Origin: Skeletonema tropicum | Lineage: Eukaryota > Bacillariophyta > Thalassiosirophyceae > Thalassiosirales > Thalassiosiraceae | NCBI GenBank assembly: GCA_037178625.1 | Contig: CM074127.1 | Coordinates: forward strand, 5,580,001 to 5,644,000 | Direction: 5' to 3' | Length of the DNA: 64,000 nucleotides | Shown here: positions 51,947 through 61,600 of the stretch, in pieces | How positions within the stretch are numbered: position 1 is the first letter of the stretch | Layout of the letters: the number at the start of each line of letters is the position of its first letter | Made by a program: the position numbers and the translations under genes | The notes under the pieces: model-generated | The model's database searches: none | The model's input: only the letters and a program-made list of their open reading frames with translations | Told to the model about the DNA's origin: nothing

Positions 51947-54900
51947 ATGCTTTCAATGAAGTTAAAGACACTCGTTGCCTTCCTACTCGCATTCTTGATC
52001 TCCTCTTCGGGGGCTCAACAACTTGATGCTCATGTGGGAAGGAATACTCTTAACAACAACAACAACAACAACAACAATAACAACAGCAACATCAACTTGA
52101 AATGTGTAGCCAAATGCACGCACGATTTGAAGAGAAGAAGCCTCTTTCGAGGAGCCAACAGTAATGTCATGTGCGCTCGAGCAAAAGAAGTCAAGTTAGG
52201 GTTGATACCTTACCATGCATGTTTGAAAGGGAAGGATAATGCCTTCACACAAGTTTGTACTGCAGATTGTGCAACAACAACCTCTGATGATGATGATGCA
52301 ACAAAGATCCTCCCGCTCATGAAATCCAGTGCTGAAGCTTGCAAGAAATGGAAGACGGGGATGCGTGAGAGATACATATGGTGTAAACAGGGGTACAATC
52401 AAAGTTGGGAGAAACTCTCAAGCGTTATCTCTCGTATCAATGAAGAAAAGTCAGTCGAAAATGAAGAGTCAGTGAAGGATTTGACTGATACTAATCAATA
52501 CAGAGACATCTCCCGAGACCAAGTACTTGTGCAAGAAGTCGATCATGCAATAGAAGAGCAGCTCAAATGCAAAGTTGAGGAGCCATTCGATAGGTTAGTT
52601 GATGAGTCGGTCGAAGAGCTGGCTGATACTAGAGACATCTCACAAGCACAAAGACTAGTGCAAGATGTCGATCATGCAATGGAAGAGCCGTTCAAATACG
52701 AGGTTGAGGAGTCAGTCAGAGTCGGAGAGTCAGTCGAACTTGAAAAGCTGCCTGATATTAGGAACATATCCCAAGCCCAAGGACTAGTGCAAGAAGTTGA
52801 TCATGCGGTGGTGGAGAAAGAGCTCGAAAGCAAGTCCGAGGAATCAGGCGACAAGTCAGTCAAGTATTTAGCTTTTTCTGCCAAACTACTTATGCAAGAA
52901 GCCAAGCCACTTGTGCAAGAATTTGAGCAAACGAAGGAAGAGCAGCTCCAAATCAAGGTTGAATTTCAGGCGTTGGGACGGAATACTGATTTTGGATCTA
53001 CATCTACGTGTCAAGTGGAAAAGTTAGCGTTGGGGCTGAATAATTCTCATGTTAATGGAAATACTCAAAGCAAAGAGATAACGAGTGGGACGAAGCATTC
53101 ACCCGTATTACATGGCGTCACAGGAGCGGAAGCTATTGCTTATCTCGAGTACTTCACAAGCAACAAAGCTAGTACTGGAACGGGTCATGTCACTCATTTT
53201 TACACCCCTGAATCTGAATGGAGTCGTCGGTACATCTATGGCCTTGGAAGCGGAAGCGGAAACAATCACGATAGTGCACTCCAACTCCAAACTCGCACGG
53301 ATATGGGTGAAGTAGACACGAATCACGCATGGAATATTTCCTCTGCGTATTTTTCATGCATTCGAACTGAAGTTGCTAATCACATGTGGCATCCACGTCA
53401 CAAATTGTTCGCAAACTATGATGATGGTGAAGGAGGAGCTAATATCTTGGCTGCTCAGTCTGGAGATATCTTTCAGTTCATTGACACTGGCCCTGCTGGT
53501 CACGCATCTTCGTCTAAATCATTCACGTGGAAAGTTCACTTATTTTGGGTTACTAGACTTAGTCTTGGAGATCTTCTTTTGTTGGAGCCGTCATCAGATA
53601 TTCCATTGCAACAAATTAATAAGCTTCGAGATCCATGGCAACATCTGCATCTTCCAGAGCGGCAACAGTTTGAGCAAGAGCGCATGGATATAACAGAGCA
53701 TTTCCGTCAAAGAGTCGAGCCAAAAATAGCTTTCACGTCTCATGAGTTCATTAGTGCAATGGAAGTTATTCTCTATTTCGAGCCACAATTGGGCTCCGAC
53801 TCCGAGCTCAGAGGAAGGGCCTCACCTATCTCGATGAAGATCATTGCTTCTGTTTATGTGTTGAAACAGCTTTTCGACAACAGAATCAAGGAACTCGATG
53901 ATTACTTTCCCAGTGTCTTGTGGATACAATACGATGCAATTGATCATCTCCAGCTCATCCTCAATCAGCAATTCTCAAATGATACCGGTAGCAGTTTGCT
54001 TTGTTACCCCCAGCTCACTTATCAACATCGCGCCTCAAGGGAAAGGAAGGCTCTTAGAAGAGAACCCATCGAAGGCTGTGGATACAGTATTCAATTTATT
54101 GACACGGCTCTGGAGCCGTGTGCGCTATACTCAAATCAGATTATGTTCAAGGAGACTGATGCTTATGCTACTCAAGCTCAAGTCTTGTACAATGCTACAA
54201 TCCTGAGCGCCTCGAAATCTGTTCCAATGGAAGATGAGACCGCAAATAGACAGTGTCAGTCTGATTATCGGGAAAGCTATGGATTAGGTGATTTCGTAGA
54301 TCCAGATCCTTTGGCATTCGAGTCCTCGAATATAACAGCTCAATTATTGCTCTTGCAGCCTTCCTTGGGGAGACTGTCTCATGCTTGGCTTGCGATGTCT
54401 AGACGCATGCCGTTAGATTCTCTATCATCGAGAGCCCCAAATGTTACAGCAAGACGTATGGATTTGGATGAAGGAGATTCAGAATCGTTTCATTCAGGGA
54501 GGTTTGATCGAACATATGAAGTGTTTCGGCTATATTTGAATTTGTCAATGTCAATGTTATCAGATCAAGTCGTCTCCGATGCTGAGAGCAGCACAATTAT
54601 CGCGTCAATGTATCAAACTGGATGGGACGAATATCATCTCAAGAGAGATGCGCCCAGAATCGGATTCGGATACCTTTCTTTGGCACTGGCATTTTTGTTG
54701 CTCATGCTTCATTGCCATTATTGTCCGGGCATGAGCATGAGCATGAAAATGAGAAGAATTCTTGAGTCACCCATTGCTGTTCATGTAGTCATTTTGGAGG
54801 CCTTTGAGAAGAGCTTAATAGAGTGGGAATTTCAGCGGCAGGAGCAAACCAATTGTATAGCTCTTCAGCTGAACATGATTGACATCAAATGGATGATTGC

Positions 54901-55186
54901 AAGCAAGATACTAGCAAACAAGGCTCTGCGCTCGAAGTCAAAGTTTGAATTAGGAAGACTACACTCCGAGTCAGGACCTTGCTGGACTCAATTCGGTCAT
55001 CGTGGAAGGCATAGGAGGAATTACCACCGTTTGCTTAGAGTTGGGGTTGGAGGCATACCGGGTGATGCAAAGGAATTCTCGTTCTCGTTTACGCAGCCGG
55101 AATATCGATCTTCGTCTCGGAAAGGACTGCTCTATCATAACATTGTCTATCTTTCGTTTCAGCTTGAGCCAAAGGGCGGGTGGTAG
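51947..55186 (+). CDS. Large predicted secreted or membrane protein of unknown function
   Basis: 1079 residues, ATG at 51947 in an ACA-ATG context. Residues 1-23 are a clear signal peptide (LKTLVAFLLAFLISSSGAQ). An Asn run near residue 37 and a Cys-containing segment (CVAKCTHDLKRRSLF, ACLKGK, VCTADC, WCKQGYN) follow, perhaps disulphide-bonded. Residues about 184-315 hold three diverged repeats of roughly 45-55 residues built on DISQAQRLVQDVDHAMEE with Glu-rich tails. The C-terminal half has several N-glycosylation sequons and WNISSAYFSC, WHPRHKLFANYDD and DIFQFIDTGP segments, with one likely membrane helix near residue 908-926 (LSLALAFLLLMLHCHY). I recognise no family. It is probably an exported cell-surface or ER protein of the alga. 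Confidence 0.75.
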   Translation: MLSMKLKTLVAFLLAFLISSSGAQQLDAHVGRNTLNNNNNNNNNNNSNINLKCVAKCTHDLKRRSLFRGANSNVMCARAKEVKLGLIPYHACLKGKDNAFTQVCTADCATTTSDDDDATKILPLMKSSAEACKKWKTGMRERYIWCKQGYNQSWEKLSSVISRINEEKSVENEESVKDLTDTNQYRDISRDQVLVQEVDHAIEEQLKCKVEEPFDRLVDESVEELADTRDISQAQRLVQDVDHAMEEPFKYEVEESVRVGESVELEKLPDIRNISQAQGLVQEVDHAVVEKELESKSEESGDKSVKYLAFSAKLLMQEAKPLVQEFEQTKEEQLQIKVEFQALGRNTDFGSTSTCQVEKLALGLNNSHVNGNTQSKEITSGTKHSPVLHGVTGAEAIAYLEYFTSNKASTGTGHVTHFYTPESEWSRRYIYGLGSGSGNNHDSALQLQTRTDMGEVDTNHAWNISSAYFSCIRTEVANHMWHPRHKLFANYDDGEGGANILAAQSGDIFQFIDTGPAGHASSSKSFTWKVHLFWVTRLSLGDLLLLEPSSDIPLQQINKLRDPWQHLHLPERQQFEQERMDITEHFRQRVEPKIAFTSHEFISAMEVILYFEPQLGSDSELRGRASPISMKIIASVYVLKQLFDNRIKELDDYFPSVLWIQYDAIDHLQLILNQQFSNDTGSSLLCYPQLTYQHRASRERKALRREPIEGCGYSIQFIDTALEPCALYSNQIMFKETDAYATQAQVLYNATILSASKSVPMEDETANRQCQSDYRESYGLGDFVDPDPLAFESSNITAQLLLLQPSLGRLSHAWLAMSRRMPLDSLSSRAPNVTARRMDLDEGDSESFHSGRFDRTYEVFRLYLNLSMSMLSDQVVSDAESSTIIASMYQTGWDEYHLKRDAPRIGFGYLSLALAFLLLMLHCHYCPGMSMSMKMRRILESPIAVHVVILEAFEKSLIEWEFQRQEQTNCIALQLNMIDIKWMIASKILANKALRSKSKFELGRLHSESGPCWTQFGHRGRHRRNYHRLLRVGVGGIPGDAKEFSFSFTQPEYRSSSRKGLLYHNIVYLSFQLEPKGGW

Positions 55187-56754
55187 GTTTTGTTCGTCAT
55201 CTTCATTACTCTTTACTAACGCTTTCAATGTTGCCCTCTCTCTCTCTCTTGCTCAATACATTTCGTCTTCAGGCGAGTTCTCTTCAACGGTGAAGAAAGC
55301 TCTATGGGTCTTGTCCTCGTCTCTTAGTTTGGCCAGCTAAGAGAGGAGAAGGGTATGTGTCTTAGTCTGCTTTCCATGCTTCGTCAATTTTTCGTACATT
55401 ACTATATAAATCCAGCGTCGGGCTGGTGCTCCAAGAGACGATGGCGTCTGGAGGCAAAGGGCATTGGTTCAGAGCCACACGGGCAAAGACCGGGCAAAGT
55501 TCCCAGGCAGGTACCTTGGGGGTACCACGCTAAACCATAAGTCTAACCTTTTCCCTTCGGGGATCAATGGCCCACCTCCATCATATCTGTTGGCCTTTAC
55601 GTGGCGTTGGAGGATGAGTACACTTTTCTCTCTTGAGGGGAAGTGGAAACCAACAACAGACAACCTAATCTATTCGATTGCCTCCTTGAGCTACTTATGC
55701 CTACGTTAGAGTTCGCCTCTGACGTTTGATGTCACCACCACACTCGTTCTTGCGGCAGCTGCTCGCTGTGTAGGATAAGTCGAGTTGGGCTATCAATCTT
55801 GCTGACACGTATCTTGGCATCTGCGATCATTATAGTAACAACTTCCAGGTCTCTCTGAATTGCTATTGCTACTCTTCGCGTAAGTAATAGGAGCAGTAGA
55901 CTTCGCGATGTGGTTGTTTGCGACAAGTTGTATTGTTCTGAAATGATGTATCATCCATCATCATCATGGATAAACCTATCTTGCAGCTCTAGCAAATTTC
56001 TTCCTCCCCTACGATATCCTCCCATTTCACCCAACGAAGGTGATTAAGTATGCTTGCCATCGTTCATCCTTCTGTGATTCCACTACAACAGGCGGCTGGT
56101 TCATTCTAATCCACCTCATAGCTTTCAACAGCAGCGGCAGCGGTCGGTCATTCAATGGCAACAGGTAGGGAGGTTCTTGGTCTTACTTGTTTGGGAGGTT
56201 TGGAACGTAAGATACGTGTCTCAATTCTCAATCAAGCTACACAAAGACGACCGTCCACAGATGCTTTTCTTGTTTACAATACCAGTGAGACGTATTTTAC
56301 CGTAGCACAGAAATAACCGAAAGCCCCACATCCATCACAAAATCGGAAATCAGGTCTTTGCACAATGACGCGACAATGTTGCGTAGCAAATAAACCTAAG
56401 ACACACACTATCTAGACTCGCTTCACTTTTGGAAGATAGAAGCACGAGGCACGCTATTTCGCTTCCGCGATACTAAGAGTCTGAGAAGTGGGGAGGGCGT
56501 ACAGCATCATACGACGCCTTATTCTTTCTGCAAATTATTTGCGACGGTGACGACACATCATTATCTGTTGTCTATAAATATTATTTGTTTGGGCCGCACC
56601 ACATCGTCCGGGTGTCGGACGGTAGGTCATAAGAAGTAGAGAGGGAATAGAAACCAACTACTTTTTGCAAAACAGCATAGCGATTGAATCTATCTTCGAT
56701 TTGTCAGAAAATATTAATTGTGCACGAAATTATTAATAGTCATACACCAAAACA
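55187..56754. other. 1.57 kb intergenic stretch, no gene recognised
   Basis: CT-rich near 55234-55254, then mixed sequence. Short open frames show no motif. The last 180 bp, with CTATAAATATTATTTG near 56571 and several TATTAAT elements, is the probable promoter of the next gene. Confidence 0.5.
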
Positions 56755-57639
56755 ATGATGCCGAGAGTCAAAAATAAGCGAAGCAGTAGCTACTCGAGCA
56801 ATATCATGATGTCATCACGCACGGAAAGTATTGGTGACAGCAGTGGAGAGCATGACAATAATAATTCCAATACAGAACAGGGAGTGTTGGAACGGATGAA
56901 ACGAATACGTTCTTCGGCATCATCATCAAAGACTGTTGCTGATGACACAAGAAAAAATGATGATCAAGTCGAATTCAACTACACGTACAGTGTCGATCCT
57001 TTAGATCAACATGGGCCTGATAGCACTGATGAATTAGCGGACCAAAACAAATCCCTTCAAATAACGCAGCAATCTACTACTACGACTACTACTACTCAAC
57101 CACAACAACAACAACAACCACAACAACGTCGGCAGCGCTACTTCATTGAAGATGAAATCAAACGCTTCGAAGTCTTCCGCACAGTCATCCAACACGAAGA
57201 TGATCTACTCAACCAACGTGTTTCATGGATCATACTCGCCCAATCCTTCCTAATGGCGGCTGTATTCACCTCCGAAAAGGGAGATTACGGCGAAGAGTCC
57301 AATGGCTTAAAGTACATTACCGCAGGATTGGGTATCACCACTATAGTAATTACCATGCCCTCTATCGTAGCCGCTGGACGGAATATTGAGTTACAGCAAC
57401 GAGTATACTTCCAGGGGATTAGTTCCGAAGAACGTTGTTATGAATTGCACGGTCATGGACGAGATCAACGATTGACTCAAGATGAGTTGGACAATCGGTG
57501 GAAGTATGGGCATGTGTTCCCGAATATGGCATTTCGGGGGAGGGGTGCGTTGCCCATTTTGAATGTGGTGCTGATGTTGGCTGTTGCTCAGATTTGTGGA
57601 TGGATATGGTTCTTGTTGGCGATTGTGTATGGTTGGTGA
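56755..57639 (+). CDS. Small multi-pass membrane protein (unknown function)
   Basis: 294 residues, two ATGs in a row at 56755. Residues 1-128 are disordered: Ser/Asn-rich, then Thr and Gln runs. A conserved-looking amphipathic segment, EIKRFEVFRTVIQHEDDLLN, leads into TM1 (about 155-172, SWIILAQSFLMAAVF), TM2 (about 186-207, ending IVAAGRN) and TM3 (about 266-290, ILNVVLMLAVAQICGWIWFL). A charged loop between TM2 and TM3 has SSEERCYELHGHGRD. The 'his/glu then NxRxSWxxxxQxFL' pattern before TM1 occurs in several small algal and bacterial membrane proteins, but I cannot name the family. There is no targeting peptide at the N-terminus. Confidence 0.72.
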   Translation: MMPRVKNKRSSSYSSNIMMSSRTESIGDSSGEHDNNNSNTEQGVLERMKRIRSSASSSKTVADDTRKNDDQVEFNYTYSVDPLDQHGPDSTDELADQNKSLQITQQSTTTTTTTQPQQQQQPQQRRQRYFIEDEIKRFEVFRTVIQHEDDLLNQRVSWIILAQSFLMAAVFTSEKGDYGEESNGLKYITAGLGITTIVITMPSIVAAGRNIELQQRVYFQGISSEERCYELHGHGRDQRLTQDELDNRWKYGHVFPNMAFRGRGALPILNVVLMLAVAQICGWIWFLLAIVYGW

Positions 57640-57667
57640 GAGAGAGAGAGAGTGTGTGTGTGTGTAT
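57640..57667 (+). repeat. (GA)n(GT)n microsatellite
   Basis: About seven GA units running directly into about eight GT units immediately after the stop codon of the membrane-protein gene. Confidence 0.85.
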
Positions 57668-58646
57668 CAGAGGATGATCTGCTCTCTAGGGGAATGAGCG
57701 TTGCATTGTTGTCCTTCACATTCTACGATGCTTCGACATACAAAATAGCACGTCATCATGTTGATACAACCTCTAAAATGCTTGCAGCAAATAATTCGGA
57801 AGCTCATCCCATTAATGGTATGCAACGCCCTGTACTTACACTCCTGTTGTTGAGTTTGTGTCTCATTCACAACTCACCGAGCTGATGGATATTAACTTTG
57901 CAATCGTATCAATATCGACTCTTCTTACTAAAAGTGCCAATTATTATTAAGTAGTTACCTTTTCTTCATGTGGAAATAAACACGTTTGTGAATATCATAT
58001 GAACTCCTGCCTTCGGTAGAGCCTCTTCGCTCCTCTAACCACCCTGACTTCTGCACGAGTCTGGCAATGACCACGCACCTTACATGTAGGACTTGCACGG
58101 TTTTGAACAGCATCGATATATATCTCTATAGTCTACGGAGACCACTCACCATCTCATGGCTTCTTACAGAGGATTTAGAACCGCCTTACCGCCATTTGTT
58201 TGATGTATATTGGAGCAGAGAGATTAGATTAGAGACGCTCATCCCATTTAAATATGCTTTACCATATCCAATGCATTTGCAAATGTGTATTTAAGACTCA
58301 TAAACTCGCGTTGTTAAGTACCATATTCACAATAATTCATCACTATTGAATAAGTTTCTTTCTTCCTAGAAGTAGCAAAGCTGCACTTCTCCGAGACTAG
58401 AGGGGTGCGATCTGGGAAATAGAGCTCCATGTTGCTGCAAATTATGTTTATTATCATTTACCATAGAATATGTCCTTTTGAGAGGGCCCAACAAACGTAC
58501 TGAACAATTTCTGTTAACACTACGTGCTGCTCTTCTCTCTAGAGACTAGAGAGAGTCTCTAGAGACGAGCGAGAGAGGTCTGCTTCCTGATTTGATAGCG
58601 AGGTGACAGCAGCAATAGATATATTTCTGGACACAAACGAATAAGA
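57640..58646. other. Intergenic between convergent genes
   Basis: A GA then GT microsatellite follows the stop (57640-57667). Near 58530-58577 there is a cluster of CTCTAGAGA palindromes. No gene seen. Confidence 0.55.
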
Positions 58647-61600
58647 TTACTCCGGCCTATTGGTGATTCCACCACACGCGCCAACTTGTTCCAATTCGTA
58701 AAGTAGTGTTTCACTGACCCATGTACAAAAAGTTCCCCCTTCAGCTGTTGCCAGCGACATCTGCTTAGCAATCGACAAGACATTCACTACATTAGTGATA
58801 GTCTCAACAGTTGTCTCGAACAGGGCAGTCGCTCTTCCGGCGCGAAGATTCTCATTCACTACCGAGGCAGAGGATATTGTAAAGTCTTCCAATTGCGACC
58901 AATTATCTTTTTTATTGCTCAATTCAGGCATGAGAGTGAGAAGCAACCTCCCAATCAACCCAAGAGAACTGATGCGAGCTGCTTGCGCCGATATACTGGG
59001 AGAATTTGATGCTACCATGTCCAAGAAATCAAGCCATTTCCCAACTGGAATCGATTCCACTTTTGTCGACAGGACAATGCCCTGGAGAGATTCAAATCCC
59101 CTCTTAGCTACGTTGTCTTCCGGAGACAAGCATGCGTCATTATATATTGCAGTCACCATCGTATGGAATTCGTATTCTTGAAGCTTTGTTTCATTCTCAG
59201 CTGGCATGTCGGTTGATGTTCCAAAGTGCTGCGAATAAGTGTACACTTTCGTAATGTAAGACATTGCTGGTACCCTGAATGACAAGTCACCTTCATACGA
59301 ACCATCTCGAAATCTGAGAAGCAGCGATGCGATTACTTCTACACCACATTGCGATAGCTGAAGCTCGTTGCTATCGTTACATTCCTCTGTACCAGGCAAA
59401 GTGTAGTCGATTGAGTCGATCACCGATGCAATACCATCAAACACAAAGCCACGGCCAGAAACATCCTGTGCGGCAAGATCCATCAGACGTTTGATGATTG
59501 ACCAATCTTCTGCTCTTTCATCAAAAAGAAAGAAACAGCCACGAAGAATTATTGCCGATCCACATCCAAGACGATCGCTTACTTCGTGAAGATAGTCAGA
59601 AGGCAGCTGGGTGATCAGACGAAGCGATTTATTCAGTTGCTCTCGAAGTCGGCTGTTTTCAATATCAAAGAAGTGAATGCAAGAACGAAGTATAGTCACA
59701 ATAGTTCTGTCGAGGACGTATGGGAACTTCAACCCCAAAATATTATGCTCGTGTGAATCTCGACTAAGCTTGGGTGATAGCAGCAGCTCAAAGTTTGACA
59801 GAAAAATTGGATACAGCTCAGCTGCATTATTCCTATTTGATATCAAAAATCGTGCTGAGAGTTCAAGCACGAACACAGCATTCTTCTCGAATAATGGGTC
59901 GGACACAGCTTCTGCATCATCTTCATCTGGTATCATTGAATTGAACAGCGCGAAGAGAATCCTTTTGGCTAGTCCAATGTCATCGGTCTTTGCGATAATA
60001 TTTTCCAGTTGCGCGTTACATGTTATTCTCTCCAAAGCCTCAAGGAGTGGAAATTCTTCATGCGAATCATTACTGTCATAGGAAGGTTCGGTTGATGACT
60101 CTCCAAATATGGATCCCCAAAATCCCTTCTCTGTAGATTGCACGGGGGCTAGAGATTCCCTATACGCATTCACTCTACCCTCACAATTTCTAGCAAACGT
60201 TGACGGAGGGAGTGGATTTCCTCTGCTGTCAGCAAAATCGTCAAGGTCAGAAAGGGAGGAAGGCAACGCCTCAACTTCACGAAGAGCAAATATTACATTC
60301 AAGAGCATCGGCCAAGCCTCATCTACGCTTGTGAGATGATCTCTGCTGAGAGAAAGAGCACAATCCAGGCTTAGCAATCCTCTATGCGCAGCACTTCCGT
60401 CGATATCAATTACATCATGGAGAATGCTTCCACTTCTAAAATCTTTCTTCAATTTGCGTAGGAATGATTTTGGGAGGGATGGAATTCCTCTTGCAGCTAG
60501 TTCTGACTCGACCAATTCAAAATCTTTTCGTCTCCCAATTTCAGAGTACATGAAAGTTGATACGCTCTCAACGTAATCCTGCCCAAAACCAAGCATCATT
60601 CCAAGGACCTGATTGAAAATTGGGCCCAACCCAAAGTAAGCAGCAACAAATACACAGTTGCGCAATCCATCCAGCGCCTTGACTACCAGAGCATCTTCGA
60701 ATGAGTCGACATAAACAGCAGCTATTGCGTCAATAGCAGCAGCAGATATAGATACAAACATATCTCGTTCGTGGATACCTACTTGGTTTATTGACTGATG
60801 TGCTGAATTTGAAGATGTGAAGAAAGGTTGTGCTACATCACTAGCGTTTGCCAGAAGGCCATCAAAATTATTGACTCCGTCTTGAAGCAGATCCTGCTTG
60901 ACTTGAATCTCGTCATTTTTGATCTCGTAGTAAAGATTCGTGAGAAAGTCAACAGGGAGATCAGCTCCATCATTAATGCCCCTATTATTCCGAATGAATT
61001 GTTCCAATGTCATTCGTTTCTCGTCCTTCATGTTTGGGTTGTGTAAATCTGTGTTGAGCATAATGGTGCTGAAACTCAAAATGAACGCAGCATCTGCACT
61101 CTTGAATGGAAATGACACTCTAGCTTCTTCATCAGCAGCTGCTGGCGGATCAAGTGTCCCCGGACGATCGACTGGCTCATTTGTGCTAGGTGGATCGAGC
61201 ATTGCTTTCTCTACAGCCTGGTCATCGCCATCTATTGGCTCGGAAGAAGTTGAGACTTCATAGAGTCTGTTCGCAAACGATTCCATCAAGCGATCAATAC
61301 ACTGAGCCTCTCCAGGAAGTCGGAAACGTGACAGGAATGACCTGAGAGCGTCTGAAAATGACATCCCATCAAAATTAAACAATGATGCGAATTCTCTCAA
61401 AACTTCGCCGTGAAATGGGTATTTATCTTTCGGTCCTTTGCTCAAGTACAACCCAATCTTTGCTTTGTCCAACTTTGGTGTGGAATAGAGAAACAATGCA
61501 ACAGAAGTTGGCGTTGCGGGAGTGGGAAGTACGCCGACACATTCCGCTTCCCTGATCCATTCTTTGTCCTTCGATCTCTCATTGAACTCATTAGCAGCTT

